A stretch of 64,000 nt of DNA from Spisula solida (GCA_947247005.1 OX365944.1:26015501-26079500), one strand, 5' to 3'; numbered from the stretch's first letter, positions 35,268 to 48,478 are shown. Translations and numbers: made by a program. The notes: generated by a model not told the origin, from the sequence alone.

Positions 35268-36553
35268 CTGCTTCCATAATATGTATGTATCAAATGCATC
35301 ACCAACAACAACGTAAATCTGTTGCTGCCAGTATATAGAGCATAAAATGTTATGCATATTAGAAAAAATTCATTAAAATGTAAGTGTTGAGTACGAAGTT
35401 ATGATGAGAAAATTCCTATTATTTCTGGAACAACCCTCGTATGTATCAAATGCTACGAACGTAATACAAACAGGAATGCTATATAAATCTAATTTATAAA
35501 AGACATTTATTGTATCATCGCTTTGGAACTAGAATAATTTCTTACAAAGTCAAGCGTTATATCTTATTATTAACCTTTGTACTTCAACAAAAACACCAGA
35601 CCCACTATAACAATACAATACACTTTGGAATGAGTACATTAATGAAGCATTAATTCATGTTAGAAACGTGCATCCAATACAGGCTGCGACTCAAAACTAA
35701 AACACATAATTATATATAAAAATACATCCTTACAACATGCTGTTTTCAGGTCCTATGACTTAAATTGTACTGAATTGTATAGGAGGCAACTCTATATAGG
35801 TAGTCACAGTTGATAAAACGAGTGGTCTGAAATATAGGTAAATCAGAAATGAACTCACACTAGCGAAATATGATGTAGGTAAAACAGAAAATGACAGGTA
35901 TCATGTAGATGACAAGACATAGAATCTTATTTGTAACATCATAGTATTACAATAAAAGTAAAAAACGGAAATGGAATTATACAATCATGTACGATACTTT
36001 CACGTACCTATTATCAACATGATGCAGGAAAGTCACATTGCTGTGTGAATTAATCCATGTAACAACACCAAGGAATTTAATTGTTTTAGAATGGTATGCG
36101 GGTGAATGGTTTTAAATGGAAATTGAAAATCTTAGTATCGAATTAGCTATGACAATTATGTAACAAGGTTTTTACTAGCTAAAACAAAATGGTTGGTGTC
36201 ACTTTTTGTTCTACTTCTAGGAATATAACAAAACAATTATACTAATTAGCGGACATATAAAAAAAATATATTGCATAATTAGGCATTCTGGTAAAACATA
36301 TTTTCCCAAGTGCTTCTGTATCGTTGGTTTGATCGCACGTAAATGAAGTGAGGACGAAATGTTTTAAGAGTAGAACGACAAGTAAACTAGTACACATTTT
36401 TGTACGACCTACTCAGTCAATATTTTGGGGTTTGCTACCTTCCTGTAACAAGTCGGATTGCGTTTAATTCAGGTTAATGTTCCGAAATTGTGTAATTTTT
36501 ATCTTATAATGTTACACCTTTTTAAAGGACAATCAACTGTTTAATAGCATGTA

Positions 36554-36995
36554 CACTCAGTCGCAAAAGAAAGTATACATTGTGCATACATGAGATAATA
36601 TCGCCGGGGTTTACAGAAACAAACATAATGTTAATATTTACTAAATAGAATGTTTATCTGACATTTTAAGATCAAGCGACAACATGTCAATAAATGCAAT
36701 ACTGCACAAACAGAGTCAAAGCTTTGGGACTTGAAAAATCAAATTCACACAAATGGTCATACACTTAACACATAATTATGTGTACACGGATACATTTACC
36801 CATAGCTCGGTCAATAGGAGCTTGATCTTGCTGAAATTTTCAACATATGTAGCTTGGATATGTGGCAATATAATTCAATCGCATTTATAACATTTAAGTG
36901 AAATTGTAACAAACAGAATAAAAATTATGACATCAACATGAGCTAATGTCACACATTTGTCACGGTGTGTTAATCGAGCGTTTGTCCATTTGTTA
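36554..36995 (-). mobile_element. TIR element family B, truncated copy
   Basis: It starts with TA then CACTCAGTCGCAAAAGAAAG and follows the right half of the full copy at 58490-59433 in reverse, through TTTGGGACTTGAAAAATC, CCCATAGCTCGGTCAATAGG, GAAATTTTCAAC and the GTGTGTTAATCGAGCG block. Homology ends near 36995 and no second tip is found, so about half the element is missing. Confidence 0.72.
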
Positions 36996-38289
36996 AAGTA
37001 CACATACTTGGATTTTCACCTCCAATCTTCAGTTCACAAAGTGAGTATACACCATAACCCCTCTAACACGGAAAACGATGAATTGCCGTTGTCTGTTGTA
37101 CTAATTTCATGTAGAATCAGCCTATTTTTATGTGTCGCATAATGTTTGATAAATGAACAATACGTTTTATATTTAAATATCGAACAGTCTACAATAACTG
37201 GAAGATTTAAAACATATTATTTCATTTTAATTGTCGTAGATTATGCACAATGGCTTTAATGTACAGGATGTTGAAAATATATATTTCAATAAAAAAATCG
37301 TTATACTCACTTGGATACTTGAGCTACAACCATGACGAATACATCTTATGAAAGGGAGTATATAAACAAATTTTATGTCGCATATCATTTATGTGAATAA
37401 CCAATATGTGCCCCGTGGCCTAGCAACAGTCCATTTATTCAAACTCTGGCTTTTGTTGATTTTGATTTTAACAACATCCTCTTTAATCTTGAGCTGTGTT
37501 AAATATTTTGATTTCGACATCAATTAAACGGAACATTGGCATGTGCCTTTGGAAACACTAAAACGATGTTTAAAATGAGCAATTGGACGCTTGTAAACTC
37601 GTTCAGCTAAGAACCGTTAGAAATTTGCAAAGTACCTATGTTGACCCAAGTAAATATACACCAGTTTTCTTAGTAATCAAGCAATTTTTGCGTTTTCGAT
37701 TTTTAGCGCACACTAATTGACCTCTAAATGCACGGACATTTTAGTGAAATTAAATTAATTTGGTTACTGTGGCAACTAATTTCCTCAATGGGATTGGTAT
37801 AAAATTCCCTTTATCGTATATGTTTTTGCTGCCTAGCAATACAAATTATCCCACAGTTTCCCAATTAAACATCTTATTCTCCTGTTTACACACCAAACAT
37901 TAATATCGACAATTATATAAAAATATTACAAATATTTTGATAATATACCATTCAGGTTTAACTCGTTAAAAATAACGTCAATGCTTGACATGTAAAGCGT
38001 CACTTTCATAAAAATGCACTTCAAACATTTCTAGTTGTAGGACTTATAAAAAAAACTGATTTCGGCATATAGATTAATTAGCCAGCGGGGGCATCTCCAT
38101 GGTCCCTTACTGTAAGGGATCGATACACATGTATTATCATATACAGTGAGCGACTCAAATATACGTATTATGCAAAACCAGAAAACCTTTTCTTTAAAAG
38201 AATATTTCCGGATTTTATGTAATGCATACGTTAAAAAAGTTATTAAGATACGAAACAATAATATATATTTTAAAACAACCTGTATGATC
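36996..38289. other. unassigned part of arm 1
   Basis: No gene or recognisable repeat. It has no clear counterpart in arm 2. Confidence 0.45.
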
Positions 38290-38661
38290 TGACTATGGAT
38301 ATATCATACCTAATCAATTTACTATCATTCTAATACAGCGAGTCGTGACAGGGTAGTTATCATATAAACCATATATCCCAAATGGCACACCAGATAATAT
38401 TATATGTCATTCGTAGAGCACATATATCATATTCTAGAGACATATAACAGCACACATATACCCAAGGCACAAACTTAAGCTGAATATGATTGTGATAATG
38501 CATTCCAACAGAAAGTAAAACAGTCATGGTAACATATACGCTGTGCAGTAATGAGCCACGGGAGCACAATAAAACCACCAGTTGCAAATACCTCAAACTG
38601 ACAGTATGAAGTTTGCGCCGTAATGGATTGATATCACACGCAAATCATAACTATTATGTTA

Positions 38662-38830
38662 GGCAGTGACAATAGAGCCGTAGTACATTTACTACAGAAC
38701 GTAATGACATACGCATTGAGGCGAATTTAAAACTGAATATTAGGCAGTGACAATAGAACGGTTGGACTACTGAACGTTACGAAATGGCATGCGCATTAAG
38801 GACAACTAAAAATGTTTTGACATGCCGTTT
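38662..38830 (+). repeat. ~80-base tandem duplication
   Basis: TTAGGCAGTGACAATAGA starts both ~38662 and ~38741, and both units end in CGCATTRAGG. Arm 2 of the inverted duplication has a single unit, so this doubling happened after the two arms separated, or was lost in arm 2. Confidence 0.75.
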
Positions 38831-38840
38831 AACTAAGTAT

Positions 38841-41234
38841 GTTGCATAGATTCTTACATTAGTTGTTTTACATATTATTGAAAACAATTTGAATAATTGC
38901 TTATTTGATACAAAGGTATCGTTATGCATAAGTCCCACTGAGAAAAATTCTTCGGCGATGTTGAAATTCACACGTTTTCTCCCGATGGATCCCGATGGTT
39001 CCTGGTGACCCCCAATGTAAGGCATGTCCATTAAAAGTTTTGAAATGTCACACATATATTCAATCATTGCGAACATAACGTTATCGATAGGTATATGTAT
39101 GTCGTACATCGCTGTTTATGACAAAGATAAAATCAGAAGTGGCAGAACTGCAGGCGCACGATTGCAAAAAAAACAGGAAAAGTGTTAGTATGAAATACGT
39201 TAAGATAATATATAATAGAAGTATATACGCATATCGTTAATTTCGAATAGTCATAAACATTACTGGCTACTTTAATCGTTATATAGGTTTTGATAAATCG
39301 ATTTATATGAGTCGTTTATTATTACATGTGTAATATCAGTTTTGTAAATTTAGTCGAGCGCCTGCATGTAATACGTAATATATTAATGGAACACTGTTTT
39401 TCGAATCAGTTAACTCAACAGATATAATTCTGTTACATCGTACATTTATCTTGCCTTTAATTTGCTAAATGCATCACATCCTTTGCACCTATTTTAAATT
39501 GTGCAGGTATTTGAATCTCAAAATGCACTAGTTATCAACTTACATATAAGCCTTTGTGCAAATAATCAATTGCATTTACCATTGAAATCCTTATTTATTT
39601 GATATTTGTTGATTTAGTTATTTTATATTTTACGTAACGGCAGACCTTCATCAATCAAAATCAATAACTATGGAGTTTAGACAATGACTTTCCTTAATTA
39701 TTGGTATTATTTTATATAAATGGAATACCTTTACGAAATAGAGGAAGAATTTATAAGATAAAATACGGTACATCAGTTCACATTACCCTAAATATTGACA
39801 TCAATGTTAGCTTTATGGTTACTGTTATAAGATTTTAAGACAATAAAATACGAATACGTTAATGTAATGTCTTTACATCATGTACTATTTTCAATAAACC
39901 ATTTTAGGTAATTATGTTATATTCAAGACATATACAATGTAAATAAATGTGCATTGCTCGAGCACTTGTATCGTGTCATACCAAAGACACATATAGGACG
40001 TGTAGCGAGGGTGACTAATGTCAGTTACCGGATACTTTCAGGAGTGATCTAAATAGAGGATTTTGCATGAGTGCTCATTGCATACCAGTTTTATTAAACG
40101 AGTGGACAAAATGGTATGACACGATGCTTTGCAGAGTGTCATATTGTTTTTGTCGACGAGTTTTATTGAGCACGAATGTTAGATTCTATTTATCGCATAA
40201 CCTTAGAACACGCTCATTATTGTTCAAAAGGATGATGAACGCGGCATATGTTTCAGCCACAATTCAGGGGTACAATGAGCGCAACGTCATGGCGACGTTG
40301 ATATTATCCTGACGTCATTGACGGATCAATGCATGGATTGACTAACGTCACGTCAAGCTAATTTAAATATTTATTGCACAGTCTGGGAGTGCCGAACGAT
40401 ATTTACGGCACGGCTTTACGGCACTCCCGGACCTCCTGGACCTCAGGTTATGTGATAAATTAGATAAATGTATGATCATAAAGTACAAACATGTTATTAT
40501 TAACAGTTTTATTGGGTTTACGACCACTTTGGGAATGCAAGCTATTACAGATGTGTAGTTTTTTAGACAATGCTAATCCACGTAAAACAAGTTATGGCGA
40601 TTTTATGGACATCTTATTCTTTATATTGCCTTCATTGTAAATATCACTTTTAAATTAGTTGATATCATTCACATGTACTGAACAGCTTTCTGCGGGTAGA
40701 TTCTACCCGATGATGTTGCCATACAATTTTGCACAAACATAGTTTAATATACGATAAAACAATACATGAAATAAAAAAGGTACCAGGACAATAAACGGGA
40801 TCATTGGTCCTTTTGCAACATCACTGTTAAAGACAATGGCGATAATCCTTAATTTCAGCAACGTGTTCATTAGTTCATCAAAATCAATATTTGTTCGTAT
40901 TATGATCATTTGCTGTGGATATAAATATACAAAAACATGTTCCTCAATCATTCCTATTGACTTTTTGGAATTTCTTAGAAACTTCACAATATCGGAACAA
41001 AACACGATTTTTAACACGGTGTTAAAAAAAGACTATATAAAGGAACAAAAATACATAACATTGGAAATAACTAAAAACAATCCTCGTCACCAATATATTT
41101 ATTGTTGCCTATAGTGTTGATAAATATGTACGCAATCCAAAAAATGAATAAAAAAATATACCTATTTTCCCTAATAAATAATCTAACACTAAAAGCTTAC
41201 ATTTGCATATCATATACACGGAAGTATAGTGAAT
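38841..41234. other. mostly unassigned stretch
   Basis: It holds a 110-codon minus-strand ORF (38777-39109) with no motif I recognise and a hairpin at 40385. Otherwise nothing recognised. Confidence 0.4.
40385..40428. repeat. GC-rich inverted repeat
   Basis: GGGAGTGCCG and CGGCACTCCC form a perfect 10-base stem around 24 bases that themselves contain TTTACGGCACGG. Its G+C content is high for this region. No terminator-type T run is expected in a eukaryote, so its role is unknown. Confidence 0.75.
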
Positions 41235-41475
41235 TTAAAATAAGATAATAACAGAACCCTGGGAGGCCCTGGGTCGCTCACCTGAATAAACCTCATAGGG
41301 TGGGTCAACAGATTGATAAAGTATTTCGTATTGTAGTTTGATGTGGTCAGGATGGTCATATAAATACGCACTGTAAATGGATATAGGAAACCTGAGTGAC
41401 CATTCCAAGTTTCACGAAAATCCAATGACAATACAGTCAGTATTTCATGCATACACTTAAACACTTTAAATCAAT
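41235..41475 (-). repeat. dispersed mollusc-type repeat fragment
   Basis: CCCTGGGTCGCTCACCTGA at the left and CCAAGTTTCACGAAAATCCA near the right are words I associate with abundant bivalve repeats, read here in reverse. There is no ORF with a motif. The borders are approximate. Confidence 0.5.
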
Positions 41476-41862
41476 AAATTGTAAGATGAAAATAGATTTC
41501 AAATATTGAAAATCAATGTATTTAAATGTTACAAACAGACACGCCATGCAACATAAAAACAAGGTGGGTGAAAATTTTACTTAACACTTTATAACAATAA
41601 AGTGATCAACAAATAACATTCTGGTCCTTGTTATTTAGTATCCTGTATGACCTTCTATGCCTTTTATTATTTGTTTATACCATTGCCACATCGAGAGTAC
41701 ATACATATAACTCATTCTCAATACCTTGGTAACGTACCCCTGTTCCTGAAAAGGGTATGTTCCTGTAGGTTTTGCGTGGTCAGTGGTCGTCACATTAGTC
41801 GCCTGCGCAGATCGTCATCATAAATTCAAAATGATATTGTTATCGGAAGATGATCGCAGCAA

Positions 41863-42000
41863 CTATTGTTTCTGTTGTGATTGTGCAGTAATGCTTGTGC
41901 TGCCCTGTAATGCATTCCTTACATATTGCTCCTTTAAATCATTTTTAAAATCACAACTAGTAAAATCCTTATTTCGTCTGATACATTTTAAATGATTGCC
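41863..42000 (-). pseudogene. possible retrotransposon gag-like remnant
   Basis: The end of a 131-codon minus-strand ORF reads SCDFKNDLKEQYVRNALQGS, then SITAQSQQ. A C.F...L...Y.R.A...G....I..Q pattern occurs in the capsid part of many LTR-retrotransposon Gag proteins. The match is short and the upstream part of the ORF looks like noise, so this is tentative. Confidence 0.22.
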
Positions 42001-42462
42001 TTTACATATTATCCGCATTATCAAATGTTTTATAATTTGATATTTCTTTGGTACCTGTGTGAGAACGTGTTGTCTTGTTTTCTTGGTGTTGCTAATAATA
42101 ATTAAATCATTCATATGAACAATCAGAAATTGGAATAACTGAAAAAATAAATTCTTATTCGAATAAGTCTCACACGAAAAATGCAAGATTTGAAGACTGG
42201 CTGTGAAAAATCGATAGACAGTGGAAAACACAAATGTGATGCAAATAATGTCTATCATTGATAGGGAGCTTAATGTACAAAGGGATTTTATAGATTTAGT
42301 GAACTAAGGAGTACATTTTCTGAAGCGTTTACTGTTAAATTATCTCCGTTTCTGATACCATTTTATGATAAATCGTAATTTCCGAGACGTCTCTCGAAAC
42401 CTGTTCTGTATACAGTAATGACACAACCTATTGATTATTTGATATTCATTTATCGTGTTAAA

Positions 42463-43716
42463 CGACAGGTGTTTAACTTATATTTGAACATAATTGAAAA
42501 TCCAGTATTTTCATGAATTTCACAACGAAATAGAATCGTGTCTATTCTATCGTGAAAAGCAATGTATCAAATGATATAAAAAACAACTAGAATGAAACTG
42601 TAATATCCTTAGAACAAAATAAACTATTGTATAGAGGGTGTTAATTTTGCATTTGTGAAGGCAAAAACCTCTAAGTGCTGATGCTTACAATTCCCTTCTC
42701 TGATCGACGTTTCAATACTTCCCAAGATTTAAATTATATTGATGCTTCATCAGGAGACGTTGGTATCTACTGTTTGGGAATAATATAAGGTACTTTATGA
42801 CATGTTTTGTAGGGCGACAGGAAGTTCAGTATTGATGAAAGACTCTGTCTTTGGCATGTCACCAAGAAAATGACGTGTCATATTTAATATTTAAACTTTG
42901 GCATAAAGAAATGAGTTCACTTTTGTACTCTTTTCAATCATTTTGAGTTCCGCTTTTCCATAATATCAAACACAAGATCATGTCATAAAAATAACCACTT
43001 ACACAACAAGCTTAACCAACTTCAACTTATGCCTATCACCATGACCCTTTCTAAAATAGCAGACTCTATATAATAATTTTCTCTAAGATAAAACATTAAT
43101 TCTTCAGAGGCGAGACATTTTTCCAATTACCGTTCCGTAGTCGCATATATAGCCTCCAAGACCTTTGTCTGCGCTTTTTGTTTTGCTTGGGATTGGGCTT
43201 ATGAACACCGCATTTTCGGAAGCTATGCATTTAACATTTTCGAAATAATTCGATTGAAAGTTGTTATGGATACATACAACTTCGCTGCCATCCTACATTG
43301 GGTTATTTGATTCGTCCTAGGTATCACAGAACCAAAGGGCATGGCAATTACAGGTTTCGATAATTTTTGATGATTTTGAATATTTGGCGCCATTTCGCCA
43401 AAACATGCAGAGTAACGCCTATCATCCTTCATTAATTAATTATGACAAATATTACCGATGGTCTTTATTGGCATGGGTATTTCATAATCTATCAACACTA
43501 TTTGATTCTTTTATAGGCATATTTTGTCTGAAAAAAGACAACCACAACGCCCTCTACAAGATGGTTGATTTTAGTTAGAAAAGTAATGCAAATATGATAC
43601 CAAATGAGTGTATAGTCCACTTAACACATTTTTCCACATTGCTCAAAAGGAATAAAACAATTTTAATGTGTTAGTATGACAAAAGTTTTGTTGAAATATA
43701 AGTCGAACATCTCTCG
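42463..43716 (-). mobile_element. decayed mariner-class transposon family D, copy 1
   Basis: The left tip reads CGACAGGTGTTTAACTTATA; the right tip, read inwards, is CGAGAGATGTTCGACTTATA. TA follows on the right. Length is 1254 bases, close to an autonomous mariner. The minus strand keeps a helix-turn-helix-like stretch (43223-43432) and, near the other end (42746-42770), codons for P.SPDE, the position of the (P)xSPDxxP motif of Tc1/mariner transposases. Stops and frameshifts are spread throughout. Confidence 0.72.
43223..43432 (-). pseudogene. remnant of transposase helix-turn-helix
   Basis: The ORF includes QCRMAAKLYVSITTFNRII, which fits the second helix-turn-helix of Tc1/mariner transposases (pattern ...iA..l.vS..Tv.r.i). 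Equivalent sequence is present but stopped in copies 2 (~47930-48060) and 3 (~57240-57420), so it is an ancestral feature of the family and is not functional now. Confidence 0.5.
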
Positions 43717-46269
43717 TAGTTCTATGCTAGCTGTCACCATTTTGTTATTGTCCTGTATTTTAGAGTTATTGGCCAAGAACTCTAGGAAGAAATTGCTGAA
43801 TGCGTTATGTCCGGGAAAATGCCATTTTAACAAATTGCATTGAAAAACCTTCTAATCCGAGGCACACGTGAACATAAAATATAGTAATTAAGCTGTATAA
43901 TTATGCCCCATAGATTAATCGACATCATAAATATTTGTAGAGGTACATGTAGTACCCTACATTGATGCTTTGAAATACTGGAACACAATTCTAAAAATTC
44001 ATTGCCTCTATTATTTTAGCTTGTGCCAACAAAAGTATCAAGAAATATGTGTGTAATATTTCTGTTTAATTTACCTTGTGGATGTAGTCGAACCTGTAAT
44101 ACTCTGGGATGTGGGGTACTCATAGATAGATTGATGACACTATTATGATGCATATTTCAAAGTATGATTACGTAGTGCCAGCTGTATAAGATAGCCATGG
44201 CATCAAATCTATGTAAGTTTTTTTTTCATTTAAACAGGCTTTACTGTCCATGTATAAATGTTAGTAAGGAGACGGAAAAATGTGAGTCCCAGAGTACCTC
44301 ATTCTCCCCTACCCCTCAATGAAAATACTTTACTTCCCTGGACAAATACAAATATGCTGTTAACTTTCTAAAACTAGTTAACTACTTCCCATATGTTTGT
44401 TGAACGTTGTGTAACATGAACCAGATCACCCTTTTTATTATTACGTTCATTAACCGGAACCCAAAATACACTAGATGACATTGCACTACAAGGCCATAAA
44501 TCAATACAAGTTTCAGACTACCACAATTCCCATATGGTCTCCATACACAATGCAACATGATTATACTGTTCCGGTTGCTGACAAGCATAAAGACCATTGT
44601 GTACATCAGTTGTGAACTTAGTTGACAACGTACACTTAGTCATGACAACACTGTATGTATGTACTAGGTGAATGTTCACCTTTTCTAGAGCCTGATTGAG
44701 CTTGCTATAATTACGTCGTTCGGTAATCAAATACAGATTCTAACACGATCTGCGGATTAATCCATTATACATAGAGCAGACCTGACCATTTATTATTACC
44801 GCAATAAAACATGGTATCAAATTGGCTGTTACTATTTACGCCCCGTATCACGTGACCTATTTATGAATGAATGTACGTAAACTTTATAGTAAAACTTTCC
44901 ACGCGTCGTGAGTTGCACGATAATCCAGTGTTACAGCTATGACGCATCTATTTTTAGAAACTACAATATAATCTCGAAACTAAGTTTCATAAAAACTTCT
45001 GATAATCAATTCATTTATATTTTTCATTTCATGAAATAGATACCCTATACTCGTGTTATTAAAATTGTTTCAATGTTTAAAATGTGGTATTTCCATCAGA
45101 AAATTACGAATGTTTTTTTTAATTAACGAGGGGGGTAATTGTACCAGCTAATCAGCCAGTCAATTTCAGCGTGGAATTATGGTCCATGTCAAATGGGTGA
45201 AAATGGAATGCGCGCAGTTAAATAGTTCGGGATATTATCGTGTTTAGAATCGAAATAAAAACCCTGTTCTTGTATTTTATCGGTGAATAAAACACAGGCA
45301 CTCCTGCCCATGTTTTATTCACCGATGAAATACGCGAACAGATTTTTATTTCTTAATTTGAATATGTGATGGCAATTATTACGTATCCATAATCCCAGGT
45401 TAACACGACAGTCACACGAGCATGGGAATGACCCGGTATGTGGTCAGTATAACTATTCGTGGTATATTCTTGGATGATTGCATTTTATTTGCATTACATA
45501 TAAATATCATGCCGGGCACTCAGAGTGGTTTCAAACGCTCGTAACATTTTACTTATGAAAGTACACCAATGTATTGAAATGTTCATCGTCTCACTCAGGT
45601 TTTAGAATGCTCTTCGATCATGCAAACGGGAATGTTCTGTAAACCTGTCAGAACTTAAGCCCAATAAACTTTCCTACCCGGCTGTGTCTCAGATTGTTTT
45701 ATATTTTCATTTCGGCTGGCTCTGACTCATTTCTGTGATATGTGTGACTAGGACATCAACTAGGGGGGAACTCTCAAAATGTGTGTTCAAATACTTTTAT
45801 TTTTGCCGCGTACATTTGCATAGTATATTAAAATATACATATCACATCTAGTAAGTAATTGTTAAACAGTTTCGTGTACGATTTCATAGTTCATATAGGC
45901 GTGTTTGGTATCTTACAATTGTTAGACGTGTTTATTTTCTCTTCTCGTGTAAATCTGGATATAAACCAGCTTACGTTGGTTCGTTTTCCACTGATGTACA
46001 TGCAGTTATCACAATGAGTTCCTACATTCTCGATATGTTCACAGATTTGTATATAAACTCAGTATTTGCAAACTACCAGTCTATTGCTTTGTCCACAATG
46101 TAATAACACCCTAGAGAACTAATCAATATTTTATTTGTCTACCGTTTCAATTTTTTATATCAAATCGCGTTATGTTTATAATGAAAGACAAAACCTAGAC
46201 ATCAAAAGTATATGCACAATCAGTTCGTGTTATTACGCCGGGCTGCTTCTGTACCATATATCAATTCCA
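43717..46269. other. unassigned stretch between two family D copies
   Basis: It holds one strong hairpin (45252-45352), annotated separately. No gene motif in the short ORFs. Confidence 0.45.
45252..45352. repeat. long near-perfect hairpin (~43-base arms)
   Basis: The left arm runs from GAAATAAAAACCCTG to GGTGAATAAAACA (45252-45294) and the right arm is its inverse with a few mismatches (~45311-45352). The loop is ~16 bases, CAGGCACTCCTGCCCA. The size is compatible with a small RNA precursor or a tiny foldback element; TA is not clearly duplicated at the ends. Confidence 0.8.
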
Positions 46270-48377
46270 TGAGGTGTTCAACTTATATTTGAACAGAATT
46301 GAGCATCCATTATTTTCATAAATTTCACATCGAAGTCGAATTGTGTCTAGTCAATAGTTTAAAGTAATGTATCAAGAGATATAAACAACCATTGCATAAT
46401 GCACATGTAATATCCTTAGAACGGAATCAACTTGTATCGAGTGGGTTGATTTTGCATTTTTTAAGGCCCAAAACCTTCAAAGGCTGATGGTTACAATTCG
46501 CTTCTCTAATCGATGATTCAATATTCATCAGATTTAAATTCTACGGACACTTCATCAGGGGACTTTGGTATCCACTGTTTGGGTATAATATACTTCCCAG
46601 TCTAATTCATACATGTAAAGTAATTAATTACATATTTTGTAGGGTCACAGGAAATTCAGTATTGGGGAAACACCTGTCTTTTGCATGTTACCGGGAACAG
46701 GACGTGTCACATTTTTGTTGAACAAAAACTTTAAATACACTGAGCGGCTTTGAAAACGCAACACTAATGAAAATCAAGATAACTTTTTTATTTATTAATA
46801 TTTCTCAACGAAATTTTATGTGCGTGTTATTGGCAACCCATGGATAGTAACTCGATGTTCCTGCCATCTAAATTCGCTACAATGGTGCATTGAACCATGA
46901 AATGGATAAAACGAAACACGTAAGAGGAATTGATGGCACAAAAATGTACGATGCAATTATCATTTTATGTAAGGTCAATTTGAATAGTCAATCAATCGAC
47001 TAATTGGAAAAATACAAAATCAGACGATTTACCACTCCGCAACATAGTGGTCGTGAAGTTTAAAAAACGCTTGATAGCAATGTTTCAGATTTACCGAAAA
47101 ATACTACAAATTTTACAGTCAAGGGGAAGTAATTCTGGATAGAGATAGAGTGAATAAAATTCATTTTTTTCTGAATCTTAATTGAACTTTATATATATCT
47201 GTGTTTTACTTTATTTCTGTCTCAATGATATGCACGGACACTTGTTCCCGAACTTTATACGAATAATAGATACACATCCGCCGCATTAACAATCTGAACA
47301 GCGCAGAAGGACATAGGGCATAAATTTGGCTTGTGTTAATGAAATCATTGTTTTATTGTGGCTGTAAAGGGTCTAATCAGATTGTCGTGGAATGAAATTG
47401 ATTGTTATGCCATATATCTTAGCAACAAATGCTGAAAATTTCAGCAAAGTTTAATCCATATTGGGCGAGTTATGGTTGAATACATACATACATACATATA
47501 AGCTATGTAAGTGTAAGTGTTGCGTTTTCAAAGCCGCTCTGTGTATTTTGCATAGATAAAATATGCGTTCACTTTTGTCCCCTTTTCAATCATTTTGAGT
47601 TCCGCTTTGCAAAATATCAAACATAGGACCATGTTATGAAAGCGACCACAAATACACACAACTTAACTAACTCCAACTTATGTCTTTAATCATGACCCTT
47701 TCTAAAATAGCAGACTCTGTCCGTGTAATAATTTCCTCTAAGATAAAACAATAACTCCTCAGGAACGACAATTTTTTCCAATCACTGTTTGATCCGTAGT
47801 CGCATATACAGCCTCCAAGACCTTGTCTGCTCTCATTGTTTTGCTTGGCATTGCGCTACTGAACATCACATTTTTCTGAAATTCGGCATCTAACATTTTC
47901 GAAATAATTCGATTGGAAGTTGCTACTGATACTTACATTTTCGCTGCCATTCAACTTTGGGTTATTAGATTTGTCCTAGATATCACAGAACCAATTGAGA
48001 CGGCGATTGCAGGTTTCGACAATTTTTTTGGTGATTTTTAATATTTGGTTCCATTTCGCCAAAAACAAGCAGACGAACGCATATCACCCTTCATAGGACA
48101 CATATTACTGGTTGTCTTCACTGACATGGGTAATTTATAATATAACAACACTTTTTATGCTTCTATAGGGATAATTTGTCTTAAAAACCAAAACACAACA
48201 CCCTAAAAATATGGTAGATTTTGGTTAGAAAAATAATGCAAATATGAAACAAAATGAGTGTATTTACTACTGAACACATTTTCTTACATGGCTCAATAGA
48301 AATAAATCGATTTTATTGTGATAGTGAGGCAAAATCCGATGTTCAGATTTGTTCAAATATAAGTTGAACACCTCTCG
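46270..48377 (-). mobile_element. decayed mariner-class transposon family D, copy 2, with nested insertion
   Basis: Tips are GAGGTGTTCAACTTATATTT on the left and, read inwards from the right, CGAGAGGTGTTCAACTTATA. Removing the nested element at 46738-47543 leaves ~1.3 kb collinear with copy 1. Codons for QWIPKSPDE are at 46551-46577 (minus strand). The nested element shows that copy 2 was already in place when family A was active. Confidence 0.78.
46738..47543 (+). mobile_element. TIR element family A, copy 2 (806 bases)
   Basis: Flanked by TA (46736-46737 and 47544-47545). Tips are CACTGAGCGGCTTTGAAAAC on the left and CACAGAGCGGCTTTGAAAAC read in from the right. Collinear with copy 1 along its length. 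The region of the 87-codon ORF of copy 1 is interrupted here by a stop. Confidence 0.85.
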
Positions 48378-48478
48378 TAGTTCACTGCCTGAATTACACG
48401 TACATGATTGTATTAATCTATTAAAACAAGATAAATGCATCTATGCTCCTTTATGCAATATATACCGAGTTCAGTAAC

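Larger units (their letters stand above)
36080..38840 (+). repeat. inverted segmental duplication, arm 1
   Basis: Two blocks match the reverse complement of arm 2 in collinear order: ~36268-36455 (with TGCATAATTAGGCATTCT and TTTGCTACCTTCCT) and ~38290-38840 (with CATATAAACCATATATCCCAAA, TAAAACCACCAGTTGCAA and GCATTGAGGCGAATT). Weaker similarity extends left to ~36080. Between the blocks, arm 1 is ~1.3 kb longer, partly because of a TIR element at 36554. Divergence is considerable, so the event is old. Confidence 0.72.

Noticed and set aside
39968..40126. Inverted words ATCGTGTCATACCA and TGGTATGACACGAT as a transposon end pair
   Set aside because: The match is about 14 bases without flanking target duplication or extended homology; it could be chance in a 64 kb window.
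44098..44310. TACTCTGGGA and TCCCAGAGTA as TIRs of a small element
   Set aside because: Only 10 bases match, inner sequence does not pair, and no target duplication is seen.
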